From positions 246,988-281,055 of the forward strand of contig NW_003114958.1 of assembly GCF_000003605.2 (NCBI RefSeq): DNA of 34,068 nucleotides. The letters run 5' to 3'. Below the pieces are notes generated by a model that worked only from the letters and a program-made list of their open reading frames with translations, was not told where the DNA came from and did not search any database. The stretch is from Saccoglossus kowalevskii (lineage: Eukaryota; Hemichordata; Enteropneusta; Harrimaniidae). Of the stretch, positions 18,514 to 31,682 are shown piece after piece. The first letter of the stretch is position 1. Each line of letters starts with the position of its first letter. The position numbers were made by a program, and so were the translations under genes.

Positions 18514-19883
18514 CTCAACTAAGCATCAGAAGATCCACCAATACGTTGCGAATTAGTCTCTTAATAATTTCAATAACGTCTTGGCTTGAATATTTGAACA
18601 ATAGTTACTCGAAGACGATAATTGCTTGTTTTAACTTATTATAATAAGTAATGTTTGTGCTATTCTATCTAGTATACACGTGGAAATATAATCATAATCT
18701 ATATGCAATGTGTTTCGATTAAAAACCTTCCGTGGTATCGGAGGCAGTAGTTTGTCGGTTTTACGGATGCTCTGCATACTAGTATTTAGTTTTGATATAT
18801 TGTATTGTCCTTTCGAACGTATTCATTTTATGCTACGTGGACAGTCACAATGAACTTGGAAACCGGATATTCTGCACACCGAGACAATGTAGGATGAGTC
18901 AAAATATTGACCTGAAAGACATTTGGGTTCACCGTTGTAATCAGAATTGTTTATTTTCACATTCTTTGTTAGTATATAGCGGTATATATATAAATTTAAC
19001 AAGCTCACTGACTTATAAATATCGATATTAAATAGCAGCTGATTATTCTACCTAACCCTGTATATTTCGATGTGTGGGACCAGGCTTATTAAGTTTGTTG
19101 CCCATCGTTTACAACAAATCGTACTGCTCATCATAAACCTACCCTCTCCGTCAAAAAATATTTTCTGATGAACTAAAACAAGAAACTAACTAACTATTGT
19201 GATAAGCGTAATGCAGGAAAAGTTCTTGACTCCACGTAGTTAAAATGTAGTTAACACTGTCCATGTATGTTCTCTCTTCACTGGCATAGCTGTTTCAAAG
19301 TTTGCTATATGTTTTTTTTCATTTTGTTATACACAATGAAATAAAATATACTGTAGTCTAAAATTTGTTATTCCTTTTATTAAAGATGCAATGTAATAGT
19401 CGAAAAACTAGTTTTGTTTAACAGTATTGTTTGACATGTCTATCGTCGTGAAACCCTTGCAACTATGCGATACCTGGCGGTTACCATTTTACCGATACAC
19501 TGTCGTACTAAGTATCTAAATGCACCAATCAAACCGCTTCTCTTACAAGTGGTCAATAAATCCAATTCCCTTGTTCCAATACAAGCGCTGATTGGATATT
19601 TGCATTCACTACGTTTACTCAAGAATACACAAATCATGATAGCTTCCAAATACTGAGGTCTTGTCGGTGTATTTTGCCAGAGTAAGTTTGGAGTGTAGCG
19701 GAAAATATTTCGAGTTATAATGCCGATGAGAATCGATACGACATATATAGGATTAAACTGAAATATGATTTATAATAAGCTGAACAATATATGTTAATTT
19801 GATGAAAATTGAAACAATAGTACGAATGTACAGTCACTGTGATTGATAATGTACATACCATCACATAGAACCACAATTTCTTT

Positions 19884-20100
19884 GACTGGATAACCCCCAA
19901 AACGTCAAGAAATCTAGTCCACTCCAAGTCCCATATAAAAAAATACTGTTTCAACATTCATTCAATTTCTTGGTTTTCGGTATTTGTGAAACATGGGATG
20001 ATATTTTTTTCTGGCTGAATTCGTTTCATAAGGCAGAAACAAAATGGCATACGGCGCAAAAACCAAAAGGTTTGCCAAAACAACACCGCTAAAAAGTGTT
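19884..20100. repeat. Dispersed repeat, copy B
   Basis: Direct-orientation relative of 17778-17970, about 2.1 kb downstream. It includes an extra segment (tttttctggctgaattcg) between the acatggga and atggca blocks. Frames through it are chance. Confidence 0.8.
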
Positions 20101-20258
20101 CAGGGAGTTTTTTAGTAACGTCGAGCGAATAATCGTACATTGTTTTTATTCCATTGTTAGTCATGATAATCCAATTTATGTATCAACATGTTGTAAAACT
20201 AACATCTCTTCATTTACATTCAAATCTCTAAATTGACGAATATATTGTATCAGTTTGT

Positions 20259-20405
20259 ATAGAATAGAATATAATAGAATAGAATAGAATATAATAGAAT
20301 AGAATAGAATAGAATAGAATAGAATAGAATAGAATAGAATAGAATAGAATAGAATAGAATAGAATAGAATAGAATAGAATAGAATAGAATAGAATAGAAT
20401 AGAAT
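20259..20405. repeat. (AGAAT)n satellite-like array, about 29 units
   Basis: Five-base units agaat repeated with two early ataat variants. On the minus strand it yields a repetitive FYSIL frame, which is an artefact of the array. Confidence 0.97.
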
Positions 20406-22243
20406 CATTGTCAAATTCTCACACAATATATAAGTCATGCCTTTATGTACTGCATCACAATATGGGTACGTGCACCAGCATAGCTTATCATAGCGGTCTC
20501 GTAATTCGAGAAAAGTTGTGTTGAATTTCAGGGGATGTGCCGTACTATATTGTGTACAGAAGGTCACGTGTCATTGGTTAATAAATACGTTGGCATGGAA
20601 ACATCGTGCAAATAATATAAAAAAAAAAAACTGAACCTAAGACATACGCTTTTCCGATTTCCTTTTTGTGACTCATTAGAGATGGGTACAAAAACTTAAT
20701 GTAAAGATTCCTTTGGGATGGGTTTAAAAAGTAAAAACATCACCGTCAATCCTCATACCATATGAAAATACTTTGGTTATATATATATATATAAGGTCCT
20801 CAATACAGTACAATACTTTACTATAGGCGCTATCAATTACCATGTTTGAAATGTTTTATTTACACTCGAATCACTTTGTCTACGTGTTAAACCAGTCCCC
20901 GAGGGGCTTGATAGACTATTGTATGGTGCTCCCCGTTTAATTGAAATGTGCACGACTCTGACAGTCGGCCTACTTATGGCAAAACTCAATGAGTTAGCGA
21001 GACATTCTAAATGGTAGATAACTGGTCACATATTGTAGCAACTTGAGTAAAACCACGCTATATTCTATTTTTTTGAGTTCAACCGTTGTATTTAGATTTA
21101 AAATTAAACTCGGCGACGTCGTGAGACGCAATCCAATTATTATTAACATCGTTAAACAGGGATCGACGAGTAAGCTACGTATATAATGGAGTGTTAATGG
21201 GTAATACCGTTATAAATTTGGACCATGCATTGTCATATGAACAAGATGATACTTTAGCAAGTTTTTGGTTCTGAGATTCACCACGAAATGTCTTAACTAT
21301 GTATGGTTTGGGCACATCGTAACAACATACAATCCTGTAGACAAATTAAAATGCGTAAACTCGGTTCGATTCAACAAACAAATTATCGATAATAGTACAT
21401 CTGTGAAAGAAAACCATTTCAGGTAACAAAAAATAACTAACATTCTAACTACCTTCGTACGTAAGTTCTACAAGCCTGTTCCATGTCTTAGACGTATTTA
21501 CTTAACTTAACCTCACCTCGTATTGTGTAACTTATTTAATTTCTCCGTCACATGTTTTCATGCATTATCATATCGAACAAAGACCCCCTTGCTGTGCAAT
21601 GCAAGGATACGTAAAATCCGCTGTTGTCGGGGTTCGATTTCAGAAACAAAGCTCGAAGTAGAAACGACAAGTCTAGTATTGTGTTTACTGCGCAGTTAAG
21701 TGGAAATTATAAGGTGAGTATAGACCCCCTATCACAACAAGCATAGTGGTCGGATTACATGTATATTTATTTGATGAGTTGAGATGTTGGTGAGAGAACT
21801 TGACTTTGAGCACAGTCTCTATATACATGGACTGTGGTATGAGCGATTGTCTATCATACTCACTAACGCGAATTATGACTAGCCCAGAGCAGTCAACCAG
21901 CATAGATATATAATAATTTAGTTTAAGAGGTGAATCATTAATAAATTGGGGTGGATTTGGTCGAATATTAGAGGGCAAAATATTTCCCAAATTACTTTAA
22001 ATTTGTAGAACAAATAATAGCCACAATGGGGTTGCATACAATAATAATTATACCTGTGTTGTAGATTTTGGCAAACACTACTGAGGCTGCCTTGCTCCCC
22101 TTCAGAAAATCTACATTTAACCGACTTACATGACATTCTATGTTATGTTGACTTTATTATTTGAAAGTTCATAGTGCATTTCATCAATTAATAAATAAAT
22201 ATGAAAATGGTGATTTTCAACACAAATTATAGTCTCGCTACCT

Positions 22244-22760
22244 TAAGGTAGAGATGCAGTTTACCTGACAGGTATTTTAATTAGTTAATTAGGAAACCCA
22301 GATGACCTCCCCTGTCCACAAAACTATATATTTTCGGAAAGCCCATTGTATGAATTTTAAAGTTTTGTTAGTGTTTTATTTTTATGGACACTGTAGTTTG
22401 AAATATGCACAAAAATGTGCTTTTTTGGTAAAAAGTGATTTAAAAAAAATAGCTTCTAAACCATGCTTCTGTTTCCTGTAAAAATTGGTTTATGGGTACA
22501 TCTGTTTACTATGAAGAAAGTGCCGTCTTGAAAACTGTTTACCAGTTGTCAATTTTGTAGGGCAGCAGCTCAAATTTCACTACTTCAAGTTTATGCATAA
22601 ATTAACACCAAGGCTAGTTGTCTGTACGATGGCTGTGTATCACTATTCAACTAAAACCAACGCCCCGACGGCGTTTTGAAGATAAACACATTATCAATCA
22701 TTTGTGAAAATTTCAAAACAAAAGGTCAAAGCGTCTAGGAGCTATTTTTTTAAAAGTTCT
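22244..22760. repeat. Probable dispersed repeat related to 4967-5090
   Basis: ttaaggtagagatgcagttt followed by ttttaattnagttaattag and atatattttcnga matches 4970-5100 in order and spacing. A short piece is also found at 12854-12867. The same tract contains ggtaaaaagtgat, shared with the tandem unit at 1-305. The right boundary is uncertain. Confidence 0.55.
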
Positions 22761-23743
22761 GGAATATGCACTAAAAAGAAGCTGAGATAATTGCTAATCT
22801 GCATAACAATTCACTCAGTAAGAAGTTTGCTAATGCTCATAATTAAAATGGCTGTTACAGTTTCAAATTTAAATGTATTATCGTTTTGTAAAAAGTTAAA
22901 TACAGTGCATAATATGGAGATCCCGTCATTTCTTTTTTTCACCATGTTTTGTTTTTATTATTTATGTACAGCCTTGCTAAATCTTGCCAATCATTCAAAA
23001 GAGATAATGTTTGCACCTGTTATCTATATTTTAAAATCGTTTTTTGAGCATGTTCCACTATTCACAATTCTACAAAATTTCAACAGTCCATAGCTAAGAC
23101 TTTTTGGATAATAAAAAGCAAAAAAGAAAAAAAAAATTGCCCCAAAGTGCCCACGAACCTGCAACTCTAAACAAATGAGTTTAATCAAACGAAACAAACA
23201 TCTCCAGAATACTAGTACAATACATGTGATATCTGTAACCTTTTAAAGTATGGCGTGGTCATTTACATGTAATGGCCCCGGGTCGTTTTGATTCAGCTAC
23301 CACAATATTACACAGAATTCGAGTCAGTATGCTATATATACTTATAGTTACGTAATGCCATAGGCAGATTATGAGATTATTTTTAAATGATATGAGAAGA
23401 AGTATAAGTGTGTCCGCTCAGCATCTATTACATCCGACCCCAGTTAGTAGACAACCACGAGGCATGCCTAGTTGGGGGACGGCGTCCAGTCGGAGAGAGC
23501 GTACAACCATATACACTGTTTCTGTCTCTCGTACACGATATGTAGTCATAGTACTCAACTCGCAGAGAGCAGTGGATTGCTGTGAAGGCAGCTTGGTGAA
23601 TATTTATTGTATTTTGCTTCAATAAGCAATACAACCAAATGCGTAAATTTGGTAATTACGCATATACCATCACTGTATAAGTTGCTAATCATGTTATCGG
23701 ACCAACTACAGTTTTATTTCAACTCATGTATTTTTTTCTACAG

Positions 23744-26700
23744 ATGGATCGTAGCAAATATAAAATCGCATTGTACCCCTCGCTGTTCCTTGGATTTGTA
23801 GTCACGCAGTCATTCGTGGTCACACAAGCCGTCGATGCAGGTACGTAAGGCCCCGGCCGGTTCTTAATTCTCAGTGTAACTCAAAGATGTTCGACAATTT
23901 GATAACACAGAGAAATGAGTAAATGACTCATGATTTAAAAGTACGGGATACTGATTATCACTTAAATCATGTGATTTAGCTGTGATTTAATTTGGATCAC
24001 GAACGCGGCGATGTAGAAGTTTCAGCCAATCAAATTGCAGTGGTAAGTGTATACGCGTCCCGATTGTGGCAAATGCTGAGTTGTCGGCACTTTGATCTCA
24101 TATGCCACCCGAGATATTACCACGGGAAACTAACTATGAGAACGCCTACTGGCATGCAATTCAAGGCATCCAGAGCATAAAAAAGGATTCAAACTCAATA
24201 TTAGTTTCTGCATACTTAAAAATGTAGGCCCATTTCATGAGAATGAAAAAAAAAACATGAAAAACATTATAGTGTTACCGGGCAAAAATTTAGACGTCCC
24301 CTGAAATTGGCAAAAAATCTTTCTTCTAAATCGCGCCCTCTAGTGGCAGAACGCTTCTGTCAAAATGACAAATAGTTCGAAATCAAAAATATAGTGCATT
24401 TTTATTACAAAACATAATCCTCATTGATGGACGACTACAGAATAAAATTATATCGGTGCTTTGAACGGTTTCGTGTCAACCATTAGGTCAAAGTAGCATC
24501 CTGTCACCAGAGGGCGCCATTTATAGGAAATAAGTATTCGGGTCCATGATTCGGGTCAGATCTATAGATGTTGCAACCTGGGTCATATAAGTATACATAT
24601 ATGTTTAAACAAGTTTTCATTCATTTTATTTTTAGATTTATACGTTTTTTCGGTGAGTTTTTCATTGGCACCACCATCGTACGTCGTTGACAGTAGCACA
24701 GTCATTGCAACGTCAGCACATATACCCCCTACTCTGAGCATTAAAATCGCTAACCAGGGACCGGATGATTTGGGGGTGGCTTCGTCGGGATATCACTACA
24801 ATATTTCGTTCTATCTGGCTGAGAGCGTTGACATGTTGAATCCAATTTCACTGAACTCGTTTGATATAGGAACGGAAGATAGCAACCGGGCGAACGCAAT
24901 ACCTGTTGGTGCGGATTCAGCGATTACGTACGATAGCTGGACAGCTTCCCTAACCTACCCTGCTGACAAGTGCGCCACCTATAGTCACTTCTGTGTGGCT
25001 ATTGTTAAAGATGGTGATGCCACATACATTGACAGCAACTCCGCAAACGACTATAAGTGTCTCAAGTTCGTGTCCTCTGGTTCAGATGGAGTGTCTGCTG
25101 CAGGGAAAACGAATTGTCCGCCTGGTATATACTATTATTATTATTCAATGTCAATGTTATTGATCAAAAGTGGTCACCTAATCGTTTAATAAATATTACT
25201 ATTGACCTCCCCTGCGTATTTCTCGCCTCTGATGTCGTTCAGTATATTACTGACCTCTGATGTCATAACATTCGGAACATTTAAATTGTAGCAGACGATA
25301 ACAGGAAGAACGACACTTTCGAAAGCGTTTCTTCACTGGCGGCCAAATTTGATTGAAATTCTTGAAATGGTTGTATTTTCTTGGGGTAATACAACACTTT
25401 GTTTTTGGCTTCCTCCCACATCAAGAATAATGCCTAAGACCAGTCCAATACTATTGCATGGCATTATGTCACATCACGCTATACAACGTCACGTCACATC
25501 AAATCGCATCGTAAAACATTAAAACAAACGTAGCATCGCGCCAGATCACATCGCATGGCACCACATCAAATTGTATCACATCCATTGTCACATGTCACTT
25601 CCCCGTTAGGGGCGGGGGGATACATAGAACATAGATAGATACATAGAACTTGCCTGATGGGGACGTGCCCCTGAAATGGGTCTCGTTTTTTGAATTTTAG
25701 GTATAAGTATCGGTCTTATTTCTGGTCAAGATAGGTATAAATATCAGTAATAAATATGCTCTTATGTAAATGCTAAATAAGTAATAAATCAACATGCAAT
25801 GCAACATGGGCTTCTATTGGAGATGCTCTTCTAATAGAGCAAATACGGTAACTGTTTCAATTTATTTGGAATAAACAGTGATGACAGAAATGGTACTTTG
25901 GTATAAATATGGGTATAGATTTTGCCACTATCCAGGTCTAAAAATGGTCACACTTTTGAGCACTCAGGGCACCTACCTACCCAGCTATGTATCAACTGCC
26001 CCCGGGGTCACATTGCATCGCACCACATCGCTTCGCATCAGCGTACCAGTTACATTACATTACATTACATCGATTCGCATCATTACATTACAAATTAAAA
26101 TGCCTTATTCTATATAATAAATTATATTACATTTTCAGACCCGAGTCTAAAGACATTGGTTGTCACTGGTCCACTAGAGCTAACATATGCTGCCAGCGAC
26201 TCGCCCCATGTGGTCAGCGCTGATCTTGAAATATTAAATTCGGGTGGGACAGGGGATGAAGACGCTTTCACAATAACACCAGCAAATTTTTCACTGGAGG
26301 CGTACCTATGTAGTGCGGACGACGGTGACATGTCTTTGTGCATGGAGTCCGGCGACGTTGGTGCGTCATCGGATGATGCGTTAACTTTCAATCCATGGGA
26401 CACTGTTACTATGGGCAATCTTTCCATCTCAGTTACTATGCCTTCCGATGGTTGTTATGACGACGGCTACGTGTGCATCCAGATGGTGAAAGGTAAATCA
26501 AATGATTGGCTATCCTAATTGTCAGAGTTTTAACGACGGCATTCAGAATGTTTGTCTTAAGTTGTGTCAGTATTGCACGGGTTACTTGAGCCACATATCC
26601 ACGCATGACCATGACTTTTCATCGTTTCACTCCAGTGGTACATCTAATTGGATTTTTTTTAAATCCCGCTATCGTTCGCCCCACAATACAGTAAACCTCT

Positions 26701-28046
26701 ACAATATACTACTGTTTTATTGACGGTCGACCGCAGATCTAAATAAAATCGATTCAGTGCAATAAATCGGTTACATCCACTCACGTCATAAAAGCGCTTT
26801 GTCGCCAGAGGGCGCAGCATACAAGAAAGATGAAAAGGCTGCAAAAGTGTTAAATGTCATGATTGGTTGAAAATGTCAGACAGGTTTTGATAGTCTGGCT
26901 GTGTGTAGTATCCCCATGAAGGGTAAGCTGGCACGAATATCACATTATGCAAACTGTTTAGCCACGTACTTCGATCAAATTTCTTAGCGCTTATACGAGA
27001 GGTATAAGTCAGAAAAAATAATAAAATACAATTTATTCTCTTAATAAATAAATTAATTGGTAATTAATTTTAGTATTGCAGTTTTGGCTGCTGATTTCTG
27101 TGTCTATGTTTTTTTTTTGATAAAAATAGTTAATAAGTAACTGTTTCCTATTTGGAATGACACCTATGCACAGATACATTTTCAGGTTGAACGTGAACTC
27201 ATGATGAGAGTTTGTTTCAACGTAAACAACCTGCGTGTGAAGAAACCGTGAATATCTATACGTTTGCGTGATGTTTTTTTTTTTTTTTTTTTTGCCATTC
27301 TGTGCATTGTCATACCAATTTCCCTACCGTTAGATGGCGCTGCAACTTATAATGACGACTCATCTAACAACTACGTATGCCTCGAGTTTGGTGATATATT
27401 GGATGGGAAAGCAGGAATCGTAGCATGTTCAACGGAAGAACCGATGGAAGCAGAGTCAGGTAAAATAATTTTCAATCACGAACTAATACTTATTTTTCTG
27501 AGCAAAATCAAAGATTACATGAAAGTCACATAACATACATTAGCGACTGTAGAACCGTTTTTGAGATAACATTGACCTGAGCACATCTCTAAAAATTAAG
27601 ATAATTTATTCTGACCTGAAGGAATCCTAGTGGCCTTGTACAAAAACAGTGGATTAGGGTTTAGCCCATTTTTAAGTAGGTTACGGCATGAGGTTTGGGG
27701 TCGGTTGTTTCGAAGCGGTTTTATTTCGGGTACAGTTTCGGTCTAAATTCCTTGTTCATTTTTGGATATACGGCACGGTCGGCACCCCATGACGACACTT
27801 ATCGTCCAGTGGAATGTAATGTCTGAACACATGTACAGTGTATTTTGACAGCATCATGACTCTATCACGTGTTTTCAGCTTGTAAATTTCTGTGAGATGT
27901 TAATTAATATTATGCTGTGAATTTCGAATGCCAAACTAATATATAATTTGTCGGTTTTCATCTTTCGAACAGGATCACACAGCTTTATCACAACAAGTAT
28001 CGCCATGTATTTCACGGCATTGAGTACATGTATTAGTATGATGTGA
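23744..28046 (+). CDS. Gene C: paralogue of gene B, secreted/GPI-type with two CARDB-like domains (5 exons, 379 aa)
   Basis: Exons 23744-23840, 24636-25124, 26139-26492, 27334-27459 and 27973-28046. All introns are phase 1 and GT-AG; 1140 bases end in TGA. Residues 1-32 are a signal peptide (MDRSKYKIALYPSLFLGFVV...). Domain 1 (34-195) has LSIKIANQGPDD then YNISFYL; domain 2 (197-345) has ADLEILNSGG then SLEAYL. The cysteines 145/152/174/193 and 301/308/329/345 repeat the spacing seen in gene B; domain 2 adds a Cys253/263 pair. Each domain closes with a D/N-rich loop before C-L-x-F (YIDSNSANDYKCLKF, YNDDSSNNYVCLEF). The last exon gives a hydrophobic tail after ESGSHS, suggesting GPI attachment. 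Gene B differs by one extra phase-0 intron in domain 2. Function unknown; surface recognition or adhesion is plausible. Confidence 0.82.
24328..24523. mobile_element. MITE-like element with CGCCCTCT inverted ends
   Basis: aaatcgcgccctctagtggc at 24328 and tgtcaccagagggcgccatt ending near 24523 are inverted copies with few mismatches, enclosing about 150 AT-rich bases in intron 1 of gene C. Related half-ends occur near 8553 (gcgccctcctgtgacag) and 26795 (gtcgccagagggcgc). No transposase is present, so a non-autonomous element is inferred. Confidence 0.6.
25455..26095. repeat. Degenerate CATCR/CATTA tandem tracts in intron 2 of gene C
   Basis: Two tracts, about 25455-25590 and 26004-26095, are built from imperfect pentamer-like units (acatcgc, acatcac, acattac). 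They are separated by a stretch with tacatagaac direct repeats near 25621-25650. Non-coding. Confidence 0.6.
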
Positions 28047-31000
28047 GAGGAAATGCGCCATCCATGCACAAGTGAAAACAGCCGAGAAATCCACCGTTGC
28101 GGGCATATTTGTACTAGTCGTGTGACGACGTGTAACAACGAGATACCTTGACCCAGCTCTATCTTGGTGTTCTGCAGCTGCAAATATACTAATATGAATG
28201 AGAAATATTTAGAAAAATCAGCTCCACGTATTTTTTTACACCATGTTTGTGAATATGTCATATAGATTAAGCTGTTTATGTTAATACTTGACGCCTTCCA
28301 GAGTTAAATAATTCCATGACAACACTAAAATACAAAATAGCAAGGCAATTAATTTCTTTAATCATTTTAATGTTTTGTATCCTAAGAACATCCCAAATAC
28401 TGTCACAGTAACAACAAGATTTTGCATTTTTTTTTAGTTGCATTTTTTCCTGAATTATATTCATTCTTGATGTCATCTCATAAATTTTCACCCGAATTTT
28501 GCCGAAATTAGCCGAATATTGTGATCGGCTGAACAGTGACAGCATGACTGCCTTAGTTTGATTCAGACTTTCGAGTTGCAGTTATTTACTGTGATTTCTA
28601 CAAAAAAAGACACTAAGAAATTTGAAAACATTATACTCGGAGTGACTTGATATGAGTTGTACGTGAAGGCGGTGCAAAACCATCCAAATATTTTTGATTT
28701 GAAGGCATGCGAATAGTTTTATTCGAATATTTATACTACCATTCCTGTGTTTGTAATTAAGTACAGCATTTTTATGTGACGTCAATTTGAAGGCAAATGC
28801 ATAATTTTATTCGAATGTCAATTTTAGGATCATCTTAGGATCATAACATTGTCCGTTCCTAACCAAGCGTTATTGGAAGTTAGTGTGTATTACTGACATG
28901 AGAAAGTTATTAAATGAATTCCACGTACAATGATCTTCGTGATCCTGTTCTAAATGAGATATAATAGTTTTGAATACACGATGTAGATATCAGTACAGAT
29001 GGGTTTTGAATAACTTGTATTATTTTGCTAGTATATCAGTCATTCAAGTTCATGCGATGTGCACTTTAGAACCATAATTTGCATAACGAGAGTTGTGAAC
29101 ATATAAAATAAACCAAATGAACTATTATAAAGATTGTCGATAGCGAGTAAAGTTGCACAGAAAGAGAAATACAAATATATAATACGATGTTCTTATTTAT
29201 TTAATAGGAGAATTCATCTTGTCAGTACTCATTGCTACGACAACCACCTGTTGCTAAATCACATACAACTACATATGGCATGTTGTACAATTTACCAAGA
29301 CACTTACTGGGTTAAAATAGACAGTATACCGATTTATAGCACGCGTAATGTATAAACTAAGGGGAGATAAACATATTAGTGACAAAATTCCCCGCGATTG
29401 CTGACACTTCACTTCACAGTGTCCATAGATTTATAAATAACCAATTAGCTACAGTTAATTATGCTAAAATCCGATACAACATTAATGGAGTATGAATATT
29501 AAGTTCGTATACTATATTTGTGCACAATTACACACTTTCATTTTTAGGACAGATTTCTTGGACAGTTTCGGCCACACACATGTTTTATAATTTATCAATT
29601 GAGTTCTTGCCCCTATACCTGGTTCATGAAAGCGTAAATTTGTTTTATGTAAAACTATATTTATAAATGCTTATACATTTCAAATGGCGTTTGAAAACAA
29701 ATTGACCAATCACAAGCGTTAGCGAATGGATACCGCCCGTTCAGAACTCCATTGCGACCATTTAACATATAACTTCTCCTAACTCGCTTTAGCAAACTAA
29801 CTGTCCGTGCCAAACGATAATGGCACTACTTGTACTTGTATTCTTTTTAATTTATTTAAAATTTATTGTTTTAAAAGAATCGCTGTCATTTTTAAGTGTT
29901 TTAAACGAATTTGATAGGATATGCTCTTTGCGTCCATGACTGTAACTCGACCAATGGTTGAAGAAACCCTACAAAACTACGTAGGTAATTGGCGTTACCA
30001 AATGCAAATGCACCGTCTTGGATTTAAATAGAGCGCGATGGCCATTCAGGACAAATGTTAAAATAAATATTTAGAAAGTTTATAAAGCCCATTCACGCTT
30101 TCACGAAACCCAGTGTATATATAAATCTATTTTTTTCAGAAAGATGCCTGAAATGCATAACGCAATGTTGCTTGTCAGTGACATATCCTATTAAAAACAC
30201 AGAACTTGAAATCTGAATAGACTCGCAGAATAAATAACACCAATTTAAAAAAAATGTTTAAGTTGGGATACTTATAGAATATGTCCAAATTTAATTATCT
30301 ACAATTAATCAAATGTTGATTTGAAATATTGGCAATAAATTTCATCTTTTAGCAGAATTACATCCATGAGTGAATCATGCATTGTGTTGTCAAGCAACGC
30401 CATGTTGACCTTTGACGCCAGTTATGATGTTCAAAACTGTCTTTCGAGGAATTAAATTTAAAACGAGGGCAAGTTTTTCTCACAATTGATAATCATATGC
30501 TCAGAAATTAAGAGTGATAATTCACAAATATATCCAAACTGACCGGCAACAGATGCAGCTGAGTTATAACACAAATTTGGAACTACTTGATGCAGCATAA
30601 TGCAAACCGAAAGAGTAAACAGGCCACATTTGAACATTTGAAGGTACCGAACACGCCAATGAATGCCGTTCACCGACGTCAAACAAACAAACAAATAAGA
30701 GCATTTGGGTATGATATTTTATGAGCTTTTTGTCTTATTTATAATTATTAAAGATTAATTTGTATGTCGTATTTATTTATTTATATTTATTTATTTATTT
30801 ATTAATAACTCGTACGTTGCAAGTACGCTTTTAAGTAATAAGAACTCAATCAAAAATATTGCCGTGGGCGAAAAGTCAGTGGCAAATTCACCGGTTTGAG
30901 TGGCAATACAATTTTGCACACCATTTCGAAATAATTGTTTTTTTTTAGTATTTGAGCACAAATAAGATAATTAATTAGCGAGCAAAATATCAATCATCAA

Positions 31001-31682
31001 TCAATAACATTGGTACATGCTATATCCCTACATAGGCACGTACATTTATAGTGACAAACCATAATTCAACAATGGTTTTTGAGTCCTCTGCGCTATGAAG
31101 AATTACGAGGGTGACAGCGAGTTCAGAAACAGAAGTAGTTGTAAACAACAGCAACATCTGTATCAAGACTCGATACCTTCCCGTCCAATTGTTCATAGCT
31201 TTACGGACATTCGATCTCAATCGGGTGTCATTTCTTGAAAGACGTCAACAGCTTTATTGACATTACCAATTGTGTAAAATAGAGCCGTCTATTGAGAGCG
31301 GAATCCGTACGCCACAAATTCCTAAGGGATAGTAAAATACAATTACATCCATTTGGTGCACAATGTGTGTACAGTCCGGTGTGTATATAAGACGAGCCGA
31401 TTGCTAGGATAGAGGGGTGGGTAAGTCAGGACAACGGAGGGAATTGTTTGGTTTTCGAAATAACTTGCACCTTGCGGTTCAGGTATTAAATGGTATCTAT
31501 AACCAATGCATCTTCGTCGGAGTGTTATGTGTGGAAATTTGTCGTTTATTGTACAAGTAGATAAGACACAATACTGAGCGTCCCACCAGGACTCGGAAAG
31601 TGGTATATTTCAATAGATATTATTCAATGGACATGTGGGTGTGTCCTGACAGATCAATAAAGAGGTCGCAGATTGGTTTGAA
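28047..31682. other. Intergenic region between gene C and the LRR-Ig gene
   Basis: About 3.6 kb, AT-rich, with only chance ORFs on the minus strand (27875-28261, 28276-28545, 30458-30694). It has an AATAAA at 29107-29112 that could end gene C and a (TTTA)n-like tract near 30769-30803. No gene is supported. Confidence 0.5.
31384..31391 (+). promoter_or_regulatory. TATA box candidate for the LRR-Ig gene
   Basis: TATATAAG in a locally GC-richer setting, about 340 bases before the likely ATG at 31722. It would imply transcription starting near 31415 and an unspliced 5' UTR of about 300 bases. Confidence 0.45.

Larger units (their letters stand above)
18514..23743. other. Intergenic region between genes B and C
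   Basis: About 5.2 kb with no supported gene. It holds an AATAAA at 19340-19345 that could end gene B, a dispersed repeat copy (19884-20100), the AGAAT array (20259-20405) and a repeat-like AT-rich tract from 22244. ORFs at 19440-19656 overlap on both strands and are not protein-like. tatatatact near 23333 could be a TATA box for gene C, whose ATG follows directly on a ctacag acceptor, so a 5' non-coding exon is likely here. Confidence 0.5.

Noticed and set aside
20250-20567. Minus-strand frame with FYSIL repeats
   Set aside because: It is the translation of the AGAAT array, not a protein.
23371-23634. Overlapping frames on both strands upstream of gene C
   Set aside because: No domain. The gene C start codon follows its own splice acceptor, so this could only be 5' flank or UTR.
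25455-26095. CATCR-rich tracts considered as a CRISPR-like or spacer array
   Set aside because: Units are degenerate pentamers with no constant repeat and unique spacers, in an animal intron.
27875-28261. 128-codon minus-strand frame
   Set aside because: It lies opposite the last exon and 3' flank of gene C and has no domain or splice context.
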